Shown in pieces: positions 38,796 through 49,280 of a DNA stretch of 64,000 nt; position 1 is the first letter of the stretch; every line of letters starts with the position of its first letter. The DNA comes from Pseudomonas sp. Tri1. GTDB lineage: Bacteria; Pseudomonadota; Gammaproteobacteria; Pseudomonadales; Pseudomonadaceae. The position numbers and the translations under genes were made by a program. The notes below the pieces were generated by a model that was not told where the DNA came from, did no database searches, and saw nothing but the letters and a program-made list of their open reading frames with translations. The stretch spans positions 1,286,001 through 1,350,000 of the forward strand of contig NZ_CP072913.1 of assembly GCF_017968885.1 (NCBI RefSeq), read 5' to 3'.

Positions 38796-38808
38796 TGCAG
38801 GTAGAATC

Positions 38809-38838
38809 ACGCCCTGACTAAAATCGGGGCGTTTTTTT
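38809..38838 (+). terminator. Terminator abutting the ispF start
   Basis: ACGCCC and GGGCGT form a short stem around a 12-base loop, followed by TTTTTTT that runs straight into the ispF ATG. It ends the fghA message and overlaps the region where the ispF ribosome site should be. Confidence 0.75.
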
Positions 38839-39312
38839 ATGCGTATTGGCCACGGCTACGATGTTCACCGTTTCGCTGAAGGCGACTTTATAACTCTGGG
38901 CGGCGTGCGTATCGCACACGGCTTCGGGCTGCTCGCGCATTCTGACGGTGATGTCCTGCTGCACGCCTTGAGCGATGCCTTGCTCGGCGCGGCTGCCCTG
39001 GGTGACATCGGCAAGCACTTTCCCGATACCGACCCGCAATTCAAGGGCGCTGACAGCCGCGCTCTGTTGCGGCATGTTGTCTCGCTGATCCACGCCAAGG
39101 GCTGGAAGGTGGGCAACGTCGATAACACCATCGTGGCCCAGGCGCCCAAAATGGCCCCCCACATCGAAGCGATGCGCCAGCTGATTGCCGAGGATCTTCA
39201 AGTTGAGTTGGACCAAGTGAACGTGAAAGCCACCACCACCGAGAAACTGGGTTTCGTCGGTCGCGAAGAAGGCATTGCCGTCCACTCCGTCGCCTTGTTG
39301 CTGCGCCCATGA
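38839..39312 (+). CDS. ispF: 2-C-methyl-D-erythritol 2,4-cyclodiphosphate synthase
   Basis: 157 aa. Fifth MEP-pathway step. Zinc ligands Asp and His in GHGYDVHRF at residues 6-10 and His in [14 protein letters not shown] near 42; [14 protein letters not shown] and [15 protein letters not shown] are conserved. The start is fixed by the conserved N-terminus [10 protein letters not shown], yet the bases before it are the poly-T of a terminator rather than an ordinary ribosome site. Overlaps truD by four bases. Confidence 0.97.
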   Translation: MRIGHGYDVHRFAEGDFITLGGVRIAHGFGLLAHSDGDVLLHALSDALLGAAALGDIGKHFPDTDPQFKGADSRALLRHVVSLIHAKGWKVGNVDNTIVAQAPKMAPHIEAMRQLIAEDLQVELDQVNVKATTTEKLGFVGREEGIAVHSVALLLRP

Positions 39313-40354
39313 CTGAATTGGAACTATTGGGCCCGCGCGCCTACGGTGAACCGCTGGGTAGTGCGGTACTCAAGGCCACCGCTGAGGATTTCCAGGTCGA
39401 TGAAGTGCTGGATATCCCGTTGACCGGCGATGGCGAGCACTTGTGGATCTGGGTTGAAAAACGCGGCTTGAACACCGAAGAGGCCGCTCGACGAATCGCC
39501 AAGGCCGCTGGCGTGCCATTGCGCACTGTCAGCTACGCCGGGCTCAAGGACCGCCAGGCCCTTACCCGCCAATGGTTCAGCGTCCAATTGCCAGGCAAGG
39601 CCGACCCGGACCTGTCGGCGGCAGAGAACGACACACTGAAGATCCTCAAGACCGGACGCCACAGACGCAAACTGCAGCGCGGCGCGCATTCGGCCAATGG
39701 CTTCACCCTGCGCCTGACCCAGTTCAAGGGCGACACCGCAGCTATCGATGCGCGGTTGCAACAGATTGCTCGCCAGGGTATCCCCAACTATTTCGGCGCC
39801 CAGCGGTTCGGGCATGACGGCGGCAACGTCGTCGATGCCCGGGCCTGGGCGGTGCGCAAGGCCTTGCCGGAACAGCGCAACGTGCGCTCGCGCTTGCTGT
39901 CAACGGCCCGCAGTTTTCTGTTCAACCGGGTGCTGGCGGCGCGAGTGGCCGACGGTACCTGGCTGCAGGCGCAGGTGGGTGACTTGCTGGCCTTCACCGA
40001 CAGCCGCAGCTTTTTCCCGGCCGGCGAGGCTGAATGCAGCGATCCGCGCCTGGCGATTCTCGACTTGCACCCGACCGGGCCGCAGTGGGGAGAGGGGCCT
40101 TCACCTGCCGCCGGCGCGACTTTTGAGCTGGAACAGGCCGTTGCCGAGGGTGAAGCCGATTTGCGCGACTGGTTGATAAACGCGGGAATGAGTCACGAAC
40201 GTCGCATCCTGCGACTGCCCATTGGCGGGCTGTCGTGGCATTATCCCGAGCCTGACATTCTGCAACTGGAATTCGTCCTGCCGGCCGGATGTTTCGCCAC
40301 TGTCTTGGTGCGCGAACTCGTCGATCTGGTGCCGGTGGGGCAGACGGACAGCCC

Positions 40355-40367
<13 letters not shown>
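39309..40367 (+). CDS. truD: tRNA pseudouridine(13) synthase
   Basis: 352 aa. Catalytic Asp in [18 protein letters not shown] near residue 79; [17 protein letters not shown] near 157 is the second signature, and the inserted TRUD domain occupies about 155-300. Modifies U13 of tRNA-Glu. Lies in the ispF-truD-surE-pcm order typical of gammaproteobacteria; the last 13 bases overlap surE. Confidence 0.96.
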
Positions 40368-41781
<1,414 letters not shown>

Positions 41782-42007
41782 GCATTTATAAACAGACGCT
41801 GAATTCCGTGGCATGGGTTGTGTCTTACAGCGGCACCGATGGGTTAAGCATTGATTTGTTAAACAGCGCTCAACGGTGTCGAGCAAACGTGTGCGGCAGC
41901 CTTTCGCGCGTACTGGATAGAGGCGCGGTCATGGCCAGCTATATGTGTAATACCTCTGCCTGGACAGGCAGTTTCCAATTTTTCAGCCACCACAAAGGGA
42001 GCGGCGG

Positions 42008-42856
42008 GTGAGTCTCACAGTCATTGCGCAGCGTATGGGTATCACGAGCTTTCAGCGCCTGGTGACTGGCCTTGTCTTGAGCACCTTGCTGGTCGGTTGT
42101 TCCAGTACACCGTCGGGTAATGTCCGGGTAGTCGATCGCAATAACAATGCGGCGCCGCAACGTCCTACAGTAACGACCGGTCAGTATGTAGTCCGTCGCG
42201 GCGATACGCTGTTTTCCATCGCTTTTCGCTACGGCTGGGACTACAAGGCCCTCGCGGCGCGCAACAACATTCCTGCGCCTTATACGATTCATCCAGGTCA
42301 GACAATTCGCTTCGATGGCCGTAGTGGTTCAACACCCACCGCCGTCGTCACGCAGTCGGATTCGTCGGCGTCGTCGTCGAGTAAAACCACAGTCATTCGC
42401 CGGCCGGCGGGGGCTGCAACGGCGACAGTACCGTCCGTCGCGAGCAAACCGACCCCTGCTCCGATGCCTCCAGCGGGTCCCGCCCCGACAGGCTGGGGAT
42501 GGCCTTCTAATGGCGTTCTCATTGGAAAATTCTCTTCAAACGGTAGTTTGAATAAAGGAATTGATATCGCCGGGGATTTGGGACAGCCTGTTTTAGCCGC
42601 GTCTGATGGCACGGTTGTGTACGCCGGGAGTGGTTTGAGGGGCTACGGCGAACTCGTGATCATCAAACACAGCGATACCTACGTCAGTGCCTACGGTCAC
42701 AACCGCAGGCTGTTGGTTCGGGAGGGGCAGCAGGTCAAGGTCGGACAGACAATTGCCGAAATGGGATCAACGGGAACGGACCGGGTGAAACTGCACTTTG
42801 AGATTCGCCGACAAGGTAAGCCTGTAGATCCGCTGCAATTCCTGCCACGTCGTTGA
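42008..42856 (+). CDS. nlpD: NlpD-like LysM/LytM lipoprotein
   Basis: 282 aa from GTG 42008, preceded by GGGAG; an ATG at 42035 is possible. Lipoprotein signal ending in a lipobox at STLLVGC near residue 31. LysM domain about 58-105 (YVVRRGDTLFSIAFRYGW), a Ser/Thr/Ala linker, and a C-terminal M23 (LytM) domain from about 165. Two M23 metal histidines appear replaced: NKGID instead of HxGID, and KLHFE instead of HLHFE. That suggests a non-enzymatic amidase activator like E. coli NlpD. rpoS transcription often starts inside this gene. Confidence 0.94.
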   Translation: MSLTVIAQRMGITSFQRLVTGLVLSTLLVGCSSTPSGNVRVVDRNNNAAPQRPTVTTGQYVVRRGDTLFSIAFRYGWDYKALAARNNIPAPYTIHPGQTIRFDGRSGSTPTAVVTQSDSSASSSSKTTVIRRPAGAATATVPSVASKPTPAPMPPAGPAPTGWGWPSNGVLIGKFSSNGSLNKGIDIAGDLGQPVLAASDGTVVYAGSGLRGYGELVIIKHSDTYVSAYGHNRRLLVREGQQVKVGQTIAEMGSTGTDRVKLHFEIRRQGKPVDPLQFLPRR

Positions 42857-42866
42857 TTTGATTGTC

Positions 42867-42897
42867 AGCCTGTTCCGTCACGTAGAGGGAACAGGCT
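42867..42897 (+). promoter_or_regulatory. Perfect 10-bp hairpin in the rpoS leader
   Basis: AGCCTGTTCC and GGAACAGGCT flank an 11-base loop between nlpD and rpoS. No T run follows, so it reads as a leader structure rather than a terminator. The rpoS ribosome site (AAAGGA) is about 55 bases downstream. Confidence 0.7.
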
Positions 42898-42962
42898 CCA
42901 GCGTTGCCAAGGATAAAGGCGTCGCTTGAGCTTGAGGTCGAACTCACCAAAGGACTATAACA

Positions 42963-43970
42963 ATGGCTCTCAGTAAAGAAGTGCCGGAGTTTGACATCGA
43001 CGATGAGGTTCTCCTTATGGAGACCGGCATCGCTATGGATTCGATGTCGAATGATGAAGGGGCGACTCCACCTTCCGTTCGTGCCAAATCCAAACACTCC
43101 GCTTCACTTAAACAACATAAGTACATCGATTACACCCGGGCGCTCGACGCCACTCAGCTATACCTTAACGAAATCGGTTTCTCGCCGTTGCTCTCCCCCG
43201 AGGAAGAAGTTCATTTTGCGCGTCTTTCGCAAAGTGGCGACCCGGCCGGTCGAAAACGCATGATTGAAAGTAACCTGCGCCTGGTGGTGAAAATCGCCCG
43301 ACGCTACGTCAATCGCGGGCTTTCGCTGCTGGATCTGATCGAAGAGGGCAACCTGGGCTTGATTCGCGCGGTCGAGAAATTCGACCCCGAGCGAGGCTTC
43401 CGTTTTTCAACCTACGCCACCTGGTGGATCCGGCAGACCATCGAACGGGCGATCATGAATCAGACCCGGACCATCCGGTTGCCGATTCATGTGGTCAAGG
43501 AGCTGAACGTCTACCTGCGGGCCGCCCGTGAGTTGACCCAAAAACTCGACCATGAACCTTCACCCGAAGAAATCGCCAACCTGCTGGAAAAACCGGTAGG
43601 TGAGGTCAAGCGCATGCTTGGGCTCAACGAGCGGGTCTCTTCGGTAGACGTCTCGCTGGGGCCGGATTCGGACAAGACCCTGCTGGACACCCTGACCGAT
43701 GATCGCCCCACCGACCCGTGCGAGCTGCTCCAGGACGATGACTTGTCCCAGAGCATCGACCAGTGGCTTTCGGAACTCACGGACAAGCAACGGGAAGTGG
43801 TCATTCGCCGCTTCGGCTTGCGCGGTCATGAAAGCAGTACCCTTGAAGATGTAGGCTTGGAGATTGGTTTGACCCGTGAGCGGGTCAGGCAGATCCAGGT
43901 TGAAGGTCTCAAGCGTCTCCGGGAGATCCTGGAGAAAAATGGCTTGTCGAGCGAGTCGCTGTTTCAGTAA
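42963..43970 (+). CDS. rpoS: RNA polymerase sigma factor RpoS
   Basis: 335 aa. Stationary-phase and general-stress sigma factor. Region 1.2 starts with [23 protein letters not shown]; region 2 has [14 protein letters not shown] core ([18 protein letters not shown]), [18 protein letters not shown] and [17 protein letters not shown]; region 4.2 ends with [24 protein letters not shown] ribosome site. A strong terminator follows. Confidence 0.98.
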   Translation: MALSKEVPEFDIDDEVLLMETGIAMDSMSNDEGATPPSVRAKSKHSASLKQHKYIDYTRALDATQLYLNEIGFSPLLSPEEEVHFARLSQSGDPAGRKRMIESNLRLVVKIARRYVNRGLSLLDLIEEGNLGLIRAVEKFDPERGFRFSTYATWWIRQTIERAIMNQTRTIRLPIHVVKELNVYLRAARELTQKLDHEPSPEEIANLLEKPVGEVKRMLGLNERVSSVDVSLGPDSDKTLLDTLTDDRPTDPCELLQDDDLSQSIDQWLSELTDKQREVVIRRFGLRGHESSTLEDVGLEIGLTRERVRQIQVEGLKRLREILEKNGLSSESLFQ

Positions 43971-43991
43971 CTCGAACGTAAGCGCAGCAGG

Positions 43992-44019
43992 AAAAGCCCC
44001 GACTGGTTCGGGGCTTTTT
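43992..44019 (+). terminator. rpoS terminator
   Basis: AAAAGCCCC and GGGGCTTTTT around a short loop, 21 bases after the rpoS stop. Confidence 0.92.
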
Positions 44020-44068
44020 CGTTTCTGCGGTGGCTGCTTTCCAGTTTTGCTCTATTTGAGATTCAGCT

Positions 44069-44086
44069 TGTAAGCCTTTGCCTAGT
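44069..44086 (+). promoter_or_regulatory. Candidate GacA upstream activating sequence of rsmZ
   Basis: TGTAAG followed by six bases and CCTAGT, about 190 bases before the rsmZ start. The left half matches the known TGTAAG-N6-CTTACA element exactly; the right half matches at only three of six bases. Distance agrees with other pseudomonad rsmZ genes. Confidence 0.55.
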
Positions 44087-44244
44087 GTTGCGTAAGCGAT
44101 CGGTTTCCCAATGGCGGGACAGACAGCTATAAGAGCCGTGATATTTTTGTACTTATATGATTTATAAAGGAAATTTGTTGATGAACGTAGCGTGACAGAA
44201 CAAGCCACCTGTATCAGCCGCGTTGCACTCGCCTGGGAAAATAC

Positions 44245-44250
44245 TAATAT
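44245..44250 (+). promoter_or_regulatory. -10 element of rsmZ
   Basis: TAATAT ends nine bases before the expected first base of RsmZ at about 44259. No clear -35 is seen, as expected for an activator-dependent promoter. Confidence 0.55.
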
Positions 44251-44258
44251 CAGTCCTG

Positions 44259-44392
44259 TGTCGACGGACAGACACACCCGTCAAGGACGATGGGGAAGGA
44301 AGGACATCGCAGGACGCGATTCATCAGGACGATGAAAAGGATCAAAGGGATTAGGGAAAAAATGTGGGCGGGTCAAACCGCCCCTTTTTTTT
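44259..44392 (+). ncRNA. rsmZ: RsmZ regulatory RNA
   Basis: About 134 nt beginning TGTCGACGGACAGACAC and ending in a terminator (GGGCGG/CCGCCC with T run, 44366-44392). It carries repeated GGA motifs in hairpin-loop contexts (AAGGACGATGG, GAAGGACATC, GCAGGACGCG, ATCAGGACGATG) that titrate RsmA/CsrA proteins. Position between rpoS and fdxA is the classic rsmZ locus. In pseudomonads it is activated by the GacS/GacA two-component system and relieves repression of secondary metabolism. Confidence 0.93.
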
Positions 44393-44418
44393 GCCCGCGA
44401 TTTCTTATCCGGAAAAGC

Positions 44419-44442
44419 AAAAAGGCCCGCAAGGGGCCTTTT
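44419..44442 (-). terminator. fdxA terminator
   Basis: On the minus strand AAAAGGCCCC and GGGCCTTTTT with a short loop lie 19 bases after the fdxA stop, 27 bases from the oppositely oriented rsmZ terminator. Confidence 0.85.
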
Positions 44443-44460
44443 CGATGAGCGCAGGAACGA

Positions 44461-44784
44461 TCAGCGTTCGAGGTCTGCGATCTTGCCAGGCTTGCCATCC
44501 CACTCTGCGGCGTCCGGCAGGGCATCTTTCCTCTCGGTGATGTTCGGCCAGATGTCCGCCAGCTCGGCGTTCAGCTCGATGAAGTTCTCCATGCCGGCCG
44601 GCACTTCGTCCTCCGAGAAAATGGCATTTGCCGGGCATTCCGGTTCACACAGGGCGCAGTCGATGCACTCGTCCGGGTGAATGACCAGGAAGTTCGGGCC
44701 TTCGTAAAAGCAGTCCACCGGACAGACTTCTACGCAGTCGGTGTACTTGCACTTGATGCAGTTGTCGGTGACGACGAAGGTCAT
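44461..44784 (-). CDS. fdxA: 7Fe ferredoxin FdxA
   Basis: 107 aa from the ATG at 44782-44784, giving [20 protein letters not shown]; longer in-frame versions upstream are not conserved. Cysteines in [17 protein letters not shown] and [12 protein letters not shown] bind one 3Fe-4S and one 4Fe-4S cluster. The C-terminal extension (about residues 60-107) is normal for this family. Electron carrier, partner unknown. Divergent from nothing; mutS lies upstream on the same strand. Confidence 0.96.
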   Translation of the reverse strand: MTFVVTDNCIKCKYTDCVEVCPVDCFYEGPNFLVIHPDECIDCALCEPECPANAIFSEDEVPAGMENFIELNAELADIWPNITERKDALPDAAEWDGKPGKIADLER

Positions 44785-44925
44785 TTCTAATTCTCTCCTC
44801 AGGCGGCGGCAGCGGAGCCCCTTCACGGTGGGGTCGCCAGGTTCGGGAGGATAGTCTGCGAACCAGGCTAATAGCCCGCAGCATCCCAAACCGCGCGAGA
44901 TTCTAACAGCTTGAAAGCCTGTGCG

Positions 44926-47505
44926 TTAGATCCGTGTCTTCAATGTATAGAGTAAATCCAGCGCCCGACGTGGAGTCAGGTCGTCCAGATCGAGCTTGGC
45001 CAGTTCATCGAGCACCGGATGCGGCAGGCTGGCGAACAGGTCGCTTTGCTGCGGGGCGCTCGGTTTGCCCTTGGTCGGGCGCGGCGCTTCGTGGGGCAGG
45101 CTGGTGGTTTCCAGGCGGCTCAGATGCTCGCGGGCTCGGCTGATCACTTCGCTCGGCACGCCGGCCAGCTGCGCCACCGCCAGGCCGTAGCTCTGGCTGG
45201 CCGGGCCGGGCAGCACATGGTGCAGGAATACGATGCGTTCGTTGTGCTCGGTGGCGTTGAGATGCACGTTGGCGACCAGCGGCTGGCTTTCCGGCAGAAC
45301 CGTCAGCTCGAAGTAATGGGTGGCGAACAGTGTGTAGGCTCGCAAGTGCGCCAGCCGTTCGGCCGCCGCCCAGGCCAGGGACAGGCCGTCGAAGGTGCTG
45401 GTACCGCGTCCGACTTCGTCCATCAGCACCAGGCTGCGTTCGGTGGCGTTGTGCAGGATGTTCGCGGTTTCGCTCATCTCCACCATGAAGGTCGAGCGCC
45501 CACCGGCCAGGTCATCGCTGGAGCCGATCCGGGTGAAGATCCGGTCCACCAGGGACAATTCGCAGCTCGCCGCCGGTACGAAGCTGCCGATATGGGCCAG
45601 CAGTACGATCAAGGCAGTCTGGCGCATGTAGGTGGATTTACCGCCCATGTTCGGACCGGTGATCACCAGCATGCGGGTGTTGTCGTCCAGGCTCAGGTCG
45701 TTGGCCACGAACGGCGTGGTCAATACCTGCTCGACGACCGGGTGACGACCCTGGCTGATGCGCATGCACGGCTCGCTGACGAAGCGTGGGCAGTTGAGGT
45801 CCAGGTTCAGCGCACGCTCGGCCAGGTTGCTCAGCACGTCCAGTTCCGCCAGGGCGCCGGCGGTGTCCTGCAACGGCGGCAGTTGGCTGATCAGATCCTC
45901 AAGCAGTGCTTCATAGAGCATCTTTTCCCGGGCCAGGGCGCGGCTCTTGGCTGACAGCGCCTTGTCTTCGAACGCCTTGAGCTCCGGGGTGATGAAGCGC
46001 TCGGCACCCTTGAGGGTCTGGCGACGAACGTAGTCGGCCGGGGCCTGTTCGGCCTGCTTGCTCGGCAACTCGATGAAATAACCGTGGATGCGGTTGTAGC
46101 CGACCTTGAGGTTGGCCAGGCCGGTGCGGGCTTTTTCCCGGGCTTCGAGGTCGATCAGGAACTGGCCGGCGTTCTCGCTCAGCGATTGCAACTCGTCGAG
46201 TTCGGCGTCGTAGCCGGTTTTCAGCACGCCACCGTCACGGATCACTGCCGGTGGGTTATCGATAATGGCTTTTTCCAGCAGCGCAGCCAGCTCCGGGTAG
46301 GTGCTGGTGGTGCGCGCCAGTTGCTGCAGGTGCGGTGCTTCGAGGTCGGTCATTGCCACTTGCAGCTCGGGCAGGGCACCGAGGGCATCGCGCAGGCGCG
46401 CCAGGTCGCGGGGACGGGCGTTGCGCAGGCCGATACGGGCGAGGATCCGCTCGATGTCACCGATTTCCTTGAGCTGTGGTTGCAACTGCTCGAAGCGATA
46501 GCGATCCAGCAAGCAGGTAATGGAGGACTGACGTGCCAGCAGTACCGTCAGGTCCCGCAGCGGACGGTTCAGCCAGCGGGTGAGCAGGCGGCTGCCCATG
46601 GCAGTCTGGCAGCGATCGACCACCGACTGCAGGGTATTGTCGCGGCCGCCGGCCAGGTTGGTGTCCAGTTCCAGGTTGCGACGGCTCGCACCATCCAGCA
46701 CCACCGTGTCATCCAGGCGTTCGTGGCGCAGGCTGCGCAAGTGGGGCAGGGCGGTGCGCTGGGTTTCCTTGGCGTAGGCCAGCAGGCAACCGGCGGCGCC
46801 GATGGCCAGGGTCAGGTTTTCGCAGCCAAAGCCCTTGAGGTCCTGGGTGGAAAACTGTTGGCAGAGACTTTTCAGCGCCGAGTCGCGCTCAAAATCCCAC
46901 GGCGCCCGACGCCGCACGCCACGGCGTTTTTCTGCCGGCAGGTCTTTGGGCCAGTCATCCGGGATCAACAGCTCTACCGGGTTGACTCGCTCCAGTTCCG
47001 CCAGCAGGTTTTCCCAGCCCTTGATTTCCAGCACCGAGAAATTGCCGCTAGTGATGTCCAGCACCGCCAGGCCGAACAGGCGCTCATCGCCCAGGACTGC
47101 GGCGATCAGGTTGTCCCGGCGTTCATCCAGCAAGGCTTCGTCACTGACCGTGCCCGGGGTGATGATCCGGACGACTTGGCGTTCCACTGGCCCTTTGCTG
47201 GTGGCCGGGTCGCCGACTTGTTCGCAAATCACCACCGATTCGCCGAGTTTGACCAGCTTCGCCAGGTAACCTTCCGCCGCGTGGTAAGGAATCCCACACA
47301 TCGGAATTGCCATGCCTGCCGATTGCCCACGCGCCGTCAGGGTGATGTCCAACAGCTTGGCGGCCTTCTTCGCATCCTCGTAGAAGATCTCGTAGAAGTC
47401 GCCCATGCGGTAGAACATCAGCTGATCGGGGTGCTGGTTCTTCAGGCGCCAGTATTGCTGCATCATGGGCGTGTGGGAGGACAGGTCGTTCACGGCTGTA
47501 TTCAT
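44926..47505 (-). CDS. mutS: DNA mismatch repair protein MutS
   Basis: 859 aa from the ATG at 47503-47505; an upstream in-frame start at 47553 adds unconserved residues. Mismatch-recognition motif [15 protein letters not shown] near residue 35 with the Phe-X-Glu pair. C-terminal ATPase with Walker [15 protein letters not shown], Walker [17 protein letters not shown], and helix-turn-helix dimer region. In P. fluorescens relatives the mutS-cinA-recA interval is a favoured tailocin locus, which matches the island that follows. Confidence 0.98.
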   Translation of the reverse strand: MNTAVNDLSSHTPMMQQYWRLKNQHPDQLMFYRMGDFYEIFYEDAKKAAKLLDITLTARGQSAGMAIPMCGIPYHAAEGYLAKLVKLGESVVICEQVGDPATSKGPVERQVVRIITPGTVSDEALLDERRDNLIAAVLGDERLFGLAVLDITSGNFSVLEIKGWENLLAELERVNPVELLIPDDWPKDLPAEKRRGVRRRAPWDFERDSALKSLCQQFSTQDLKGFGCENLTLAIGAAGCLLAYAKETQRTALPHLRSLRHERLDDTVVLDGASRRNLELDTNLAGGRDNTLQSVVDRCQTAMGSRLLTRWLNRPLRDLTVLLARQSSITCLLDRYRFEQLQPQLKEIGDIERILARIGLRNARPRDLARLRDALGALPELQVAMTDLEAPHLQQLARTTSTYPELAALLEKAIIDNPPAVIRDGGVLKTGYDAELDELQSLSENAGQFLIDLEAREKARTGLANLKVGYNRIHGYFIELPSKQAEQAPADYVRRQTLKGAERFITPELKAFEDKALSAKSRALAREKMLYEALLEDLISQLPPLQDTAGALAELDVLSNLAERALNLDLNCPRFVSEPCMRISQGRHPVVEQVLTTPFVANDLSLDDNTRMLVITGPNMGGKSTYMRQTALIVLLAHIGSFVPAASCELSLVDRIFTRIGSSDDLAGGRSTFMVEMSETANILHNATERSLVLMDEVGRGTSTFDGLSLAWAAAERLAHLRAYTLFATHYFELTVLPESQPLVANVHLNATEHNERIVFLHHVLPGPASQSYGLAVAQLAGVPSEVISRAREHLSRLETTSLPHEAPRPTKGKPSAPQQSDLFASLPHPVLDELAKLDLDDLTPRRALDLLYTLKTRI

Positions 47506-47688
47506 GGGTGTCAGGGAAGCTCGTTGAAAGGTGTGGGGCAAAAGGAGGGGCATTGGCCCGGCTTTTCCGCGATGGGCGCAAGGTTAACATGGGTGGTCGG
47601 GGGGGACCCAGGGATGAGTGTTTTGGGATTGGGTGTATATCCGTTGCTGCGGTAACGGCTGCTGACGGTTCCGCTCTTACAGCGGGTC

Positions 47689-47867
47689 ACTTTTGAGACG
47701 CGCAAAAGTAACCAAAACGCTTCTGCCCCACCACTCGGTGCCTCGCTTAGGCTCGGCATGCCTGAACGAAGGCATTGCTCCGTGGGCCGCCGCGAAGGGC
47801 CATCCATGGCCCAGCGCGGCTAACCCGGCATCCATGCCGGGTTGCCCACTGCGCAATACCTTCGTTC
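47689..47867. repeat. Complex intergenic element with nested inverted repeats
   Basis: Within the 726-base gene-free stretch upstream of mutS. ACTTTTG/CAAAAGT (47689-47709) is followed by an outer helix GAACGAAGG-C-ATTGC (47764-47778) with GCAAT-A-CCTTCGTTC (47853-47867), then GTGGGC/GCCCAC (47782-47787 with 47844-47849), enclosing two hairpins GGGCCAT/ATGGCCC (47797-47812) and AACCCGGCAT/ATGCCGGGTT (47822-47843). The fold resembles a three-way junction. I recall similar sequences dispersed in pseudomonad genomes but cannot assign a named family. Confidence 0.65.
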
Positions 47868-47910
47868 AGCCAGCGTGGTTAATGGGGCGCCGAGATCAAC
47901 GTCCACCGCG

Positions 47911-48080
47911 AGGCGGCCTGATAGCCGACCTGGTTCTTGGTGGGTTCGCGTTTCTCCTGTGGGAGCGAGCCTGCTCGCGAAGGCGGCCTGACAGCCGACC
48001 TGGCTCTTGGTGGGTTCGCGTTTCCTCTGTGGGAGCGAGCCTGCTCGCGAAGGCGGTCTGACAGCCGGCCTGGTTCTCTG
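47911..48080. repeat. 70-bp tandem repeat containing REP units (2.4 copies)
   Basis: Unit one 47911-47980, unit two 47981-48050, partial unit 48051-48080. Each unit starts AGGCGGCCTGA and ends in a REP core GGGAGCGAGCCTGCTCGCGA. Units differ at only a few positions, so the duplication is recent. Confidence 0.9.
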
Positions 48081-48099
48081 GCTGTACGCCGATCCAATT

Positions 48100-48186
48100 G
48101 TGGGAGCGAGCTTGCTCGCGATGACGGCAGCCAATACAACTTAGTTGTCACTGGACTCCCGCTATCGCGAGCAAGCTCGCACACAG
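48100..48186. repeat. REPIN downstream of the second DUF6124-like gene
   Basis: Forward REP 48100-48122 and reverse REP 48163-48186, continuing the repeat array up to the DUF6124-like stop codon. Confidence 0.9.
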
Positions 48187-48231
48187 TGATTACTCGGGCT
48201 TCTCTTAGGTCTCGGCTTGCATCATGAATGC

Positions 48232-48588
48232 TTACCTCACCTCAACCACATCCAATGCTCGATTCGCCAGCAACTGGCTCAGCTCGATCATTTGCTGGAC
48301 CCCTAGCGCGATATGCCGTCGCGAGCCCTCCATATCGAACGCCAGATCACTGACCATGGCGTTGGCCGAGGCCAGGGTTTCGCTGAGGTTGGCGAGCAGG
48401 CATTCGGCGTCGATGTTAGGGGCGATGACGAAAAGGGTGTCGGGTGTGTAGCCAGTTTCTTTGTCGGCTTTGGGTTTGAGGTAATAGTCCAGGGCACGAG
48501 TGGCCGCGTCGTCGAGTTTCTTGGCGTTGGCCGATTGGCTGCGGGATGTATGGTCTTTTTCAGGGGGATTCGGAGTTGGTTTGGTCAT
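48232..48588 (-). CDS. Small DUF6124-like protein, copy 2
   Basis: 118 aa, paralogous to the protein at 3478-3837. Proline/charged N-terminus (MTKPTPNPPEK), then LFVIAPNIDAECLLANLS and GVQQMIELSQLLANRALD helices. No membrane span, signal or catalytic motif seen; function unknown. Ribosome site TAAGGAT eight bases before the ATG lies inside one arm of a perfect 9-bp inverted repeat in the leader. It stands alone, between repeats and the tailocin repressor, on the opposite strand to the tailocin. Confidence 0.85.
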   Translation of the reverse strand: MTKPTPNPPEKDHTSRSQSANAKKLDDAATRALDYYLKPKADKETGYTPDTLFVIAPNIDAECLLANLSETLASANAMVSDLAFDMEGSRRHIALGVQQMIELSQLLANRALDVVEVR

Positions 48589-48837
48589 AGTCTTGGATCC
48601 TTAAGTTGGAGCCACTACCGATCCGCTACTAAACGAGATGGGCGGCAGCTGTACGCAGGTTAGTAGACCGGGGATCCAAGAAACCGGCGCGCCCGAGGGC
48701 GCCCTGCGCACAGCTACCATTGAGCGTAGGTAAGAAATACCTGGCTGAATAGAGCAATGTTCGTCTTGGAATGCCGGGCTACTAAACCCGATCACTGATG
48801 GGCAGTGACAGGATCAAAAGTACCGATGGGATCCAAG
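48589..48837 (-). promoter_or_regulatory. Structured 5' leader of the second DUF6124-like gene (candidate cis-regulatory RNA)
   Basis: Minus-strand pairings, in + coordinates: hairpin 48793-48807 (CACTG/CAGTG); hairpin 48775-48790 (CGGG/CCCG) with loop TTTAGTAG; P0 AGCTGTGCGCA 48705-48715 with TGCGTACAGCT 48647-48657; hairpin P1 48686-48703; CTTGGATCC 48672-48680 with GGATCCAAG 48592-48600, covering the ribosome site; CTACTAA 48660-48666 with TTAGTAG 48626-48632; AGCTGCCGCC 48641-48650 with GGTAGTGGCT 48610-48619, one mismatch. A second CTTGGATCC copy lies at 48829-48837. Same order and spacing as the copy 1 leader, different arms. Confidence 0.72.
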
Positions 48838-49022
48838 GTGGACAAGCCGGCGGATTCTGGCGTAGTTGTAGGCAGAGGCGCAAGGCGACGTAGCCTCGTG
48901 TCGCACATTTGAAGGACGCAGGGTTGGGCCGTTTCTCACGAGGTTGTAGGGGAAATTTCCCAAGTCTCGGAAGACATGACGCTTGGTCGCAACACCGTTC
49001 ACTTGAGCGTTGAATTGAATCC

Positions 49023-49230
49023 GTGGCGAGGGAGCTTGCTCCCGCTTGAGCGCGAAGCGCTCACAAAAGTTGGTCGCCCTACGCAGCCAGCGAGAGTGCT
49101 GCTTACAGCTTGCATCGGCGTTGAATGTACCGCCGTCTTCGCGAGCAAGCCCGCTCCCACAGTTTTACCGAGGTGTTCACAGACATCGCATGCACCCCAA
49201 ATCCCCTGTGGGAGCGAGCTTGCTCGCGAT
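49023..49230. repeat. REP elements upstream of the tailocin repressor
   Basis: A GAGGGAGCTTGCTCCCGC-type palindrome near 49027-49046, a reverse REP at 49138-49162 and a forward REP at 49207-49230. With the DUF6124 leader they occupy the gene-free 48589-49280 stretch. Confidence 0.88.
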
Positions 49231-49280
49231 AGCGGTGGTTCAGCTTGCGTTGATGTTGGAGGGAAGCACTTCGTCGTCGA

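Noticed and set aside
47911..48186. CRISPR-like array
   Set aside because: Repeats are 70-bp contiguous tandem units built on REP palindromes with no unique spacers and no cas genes.
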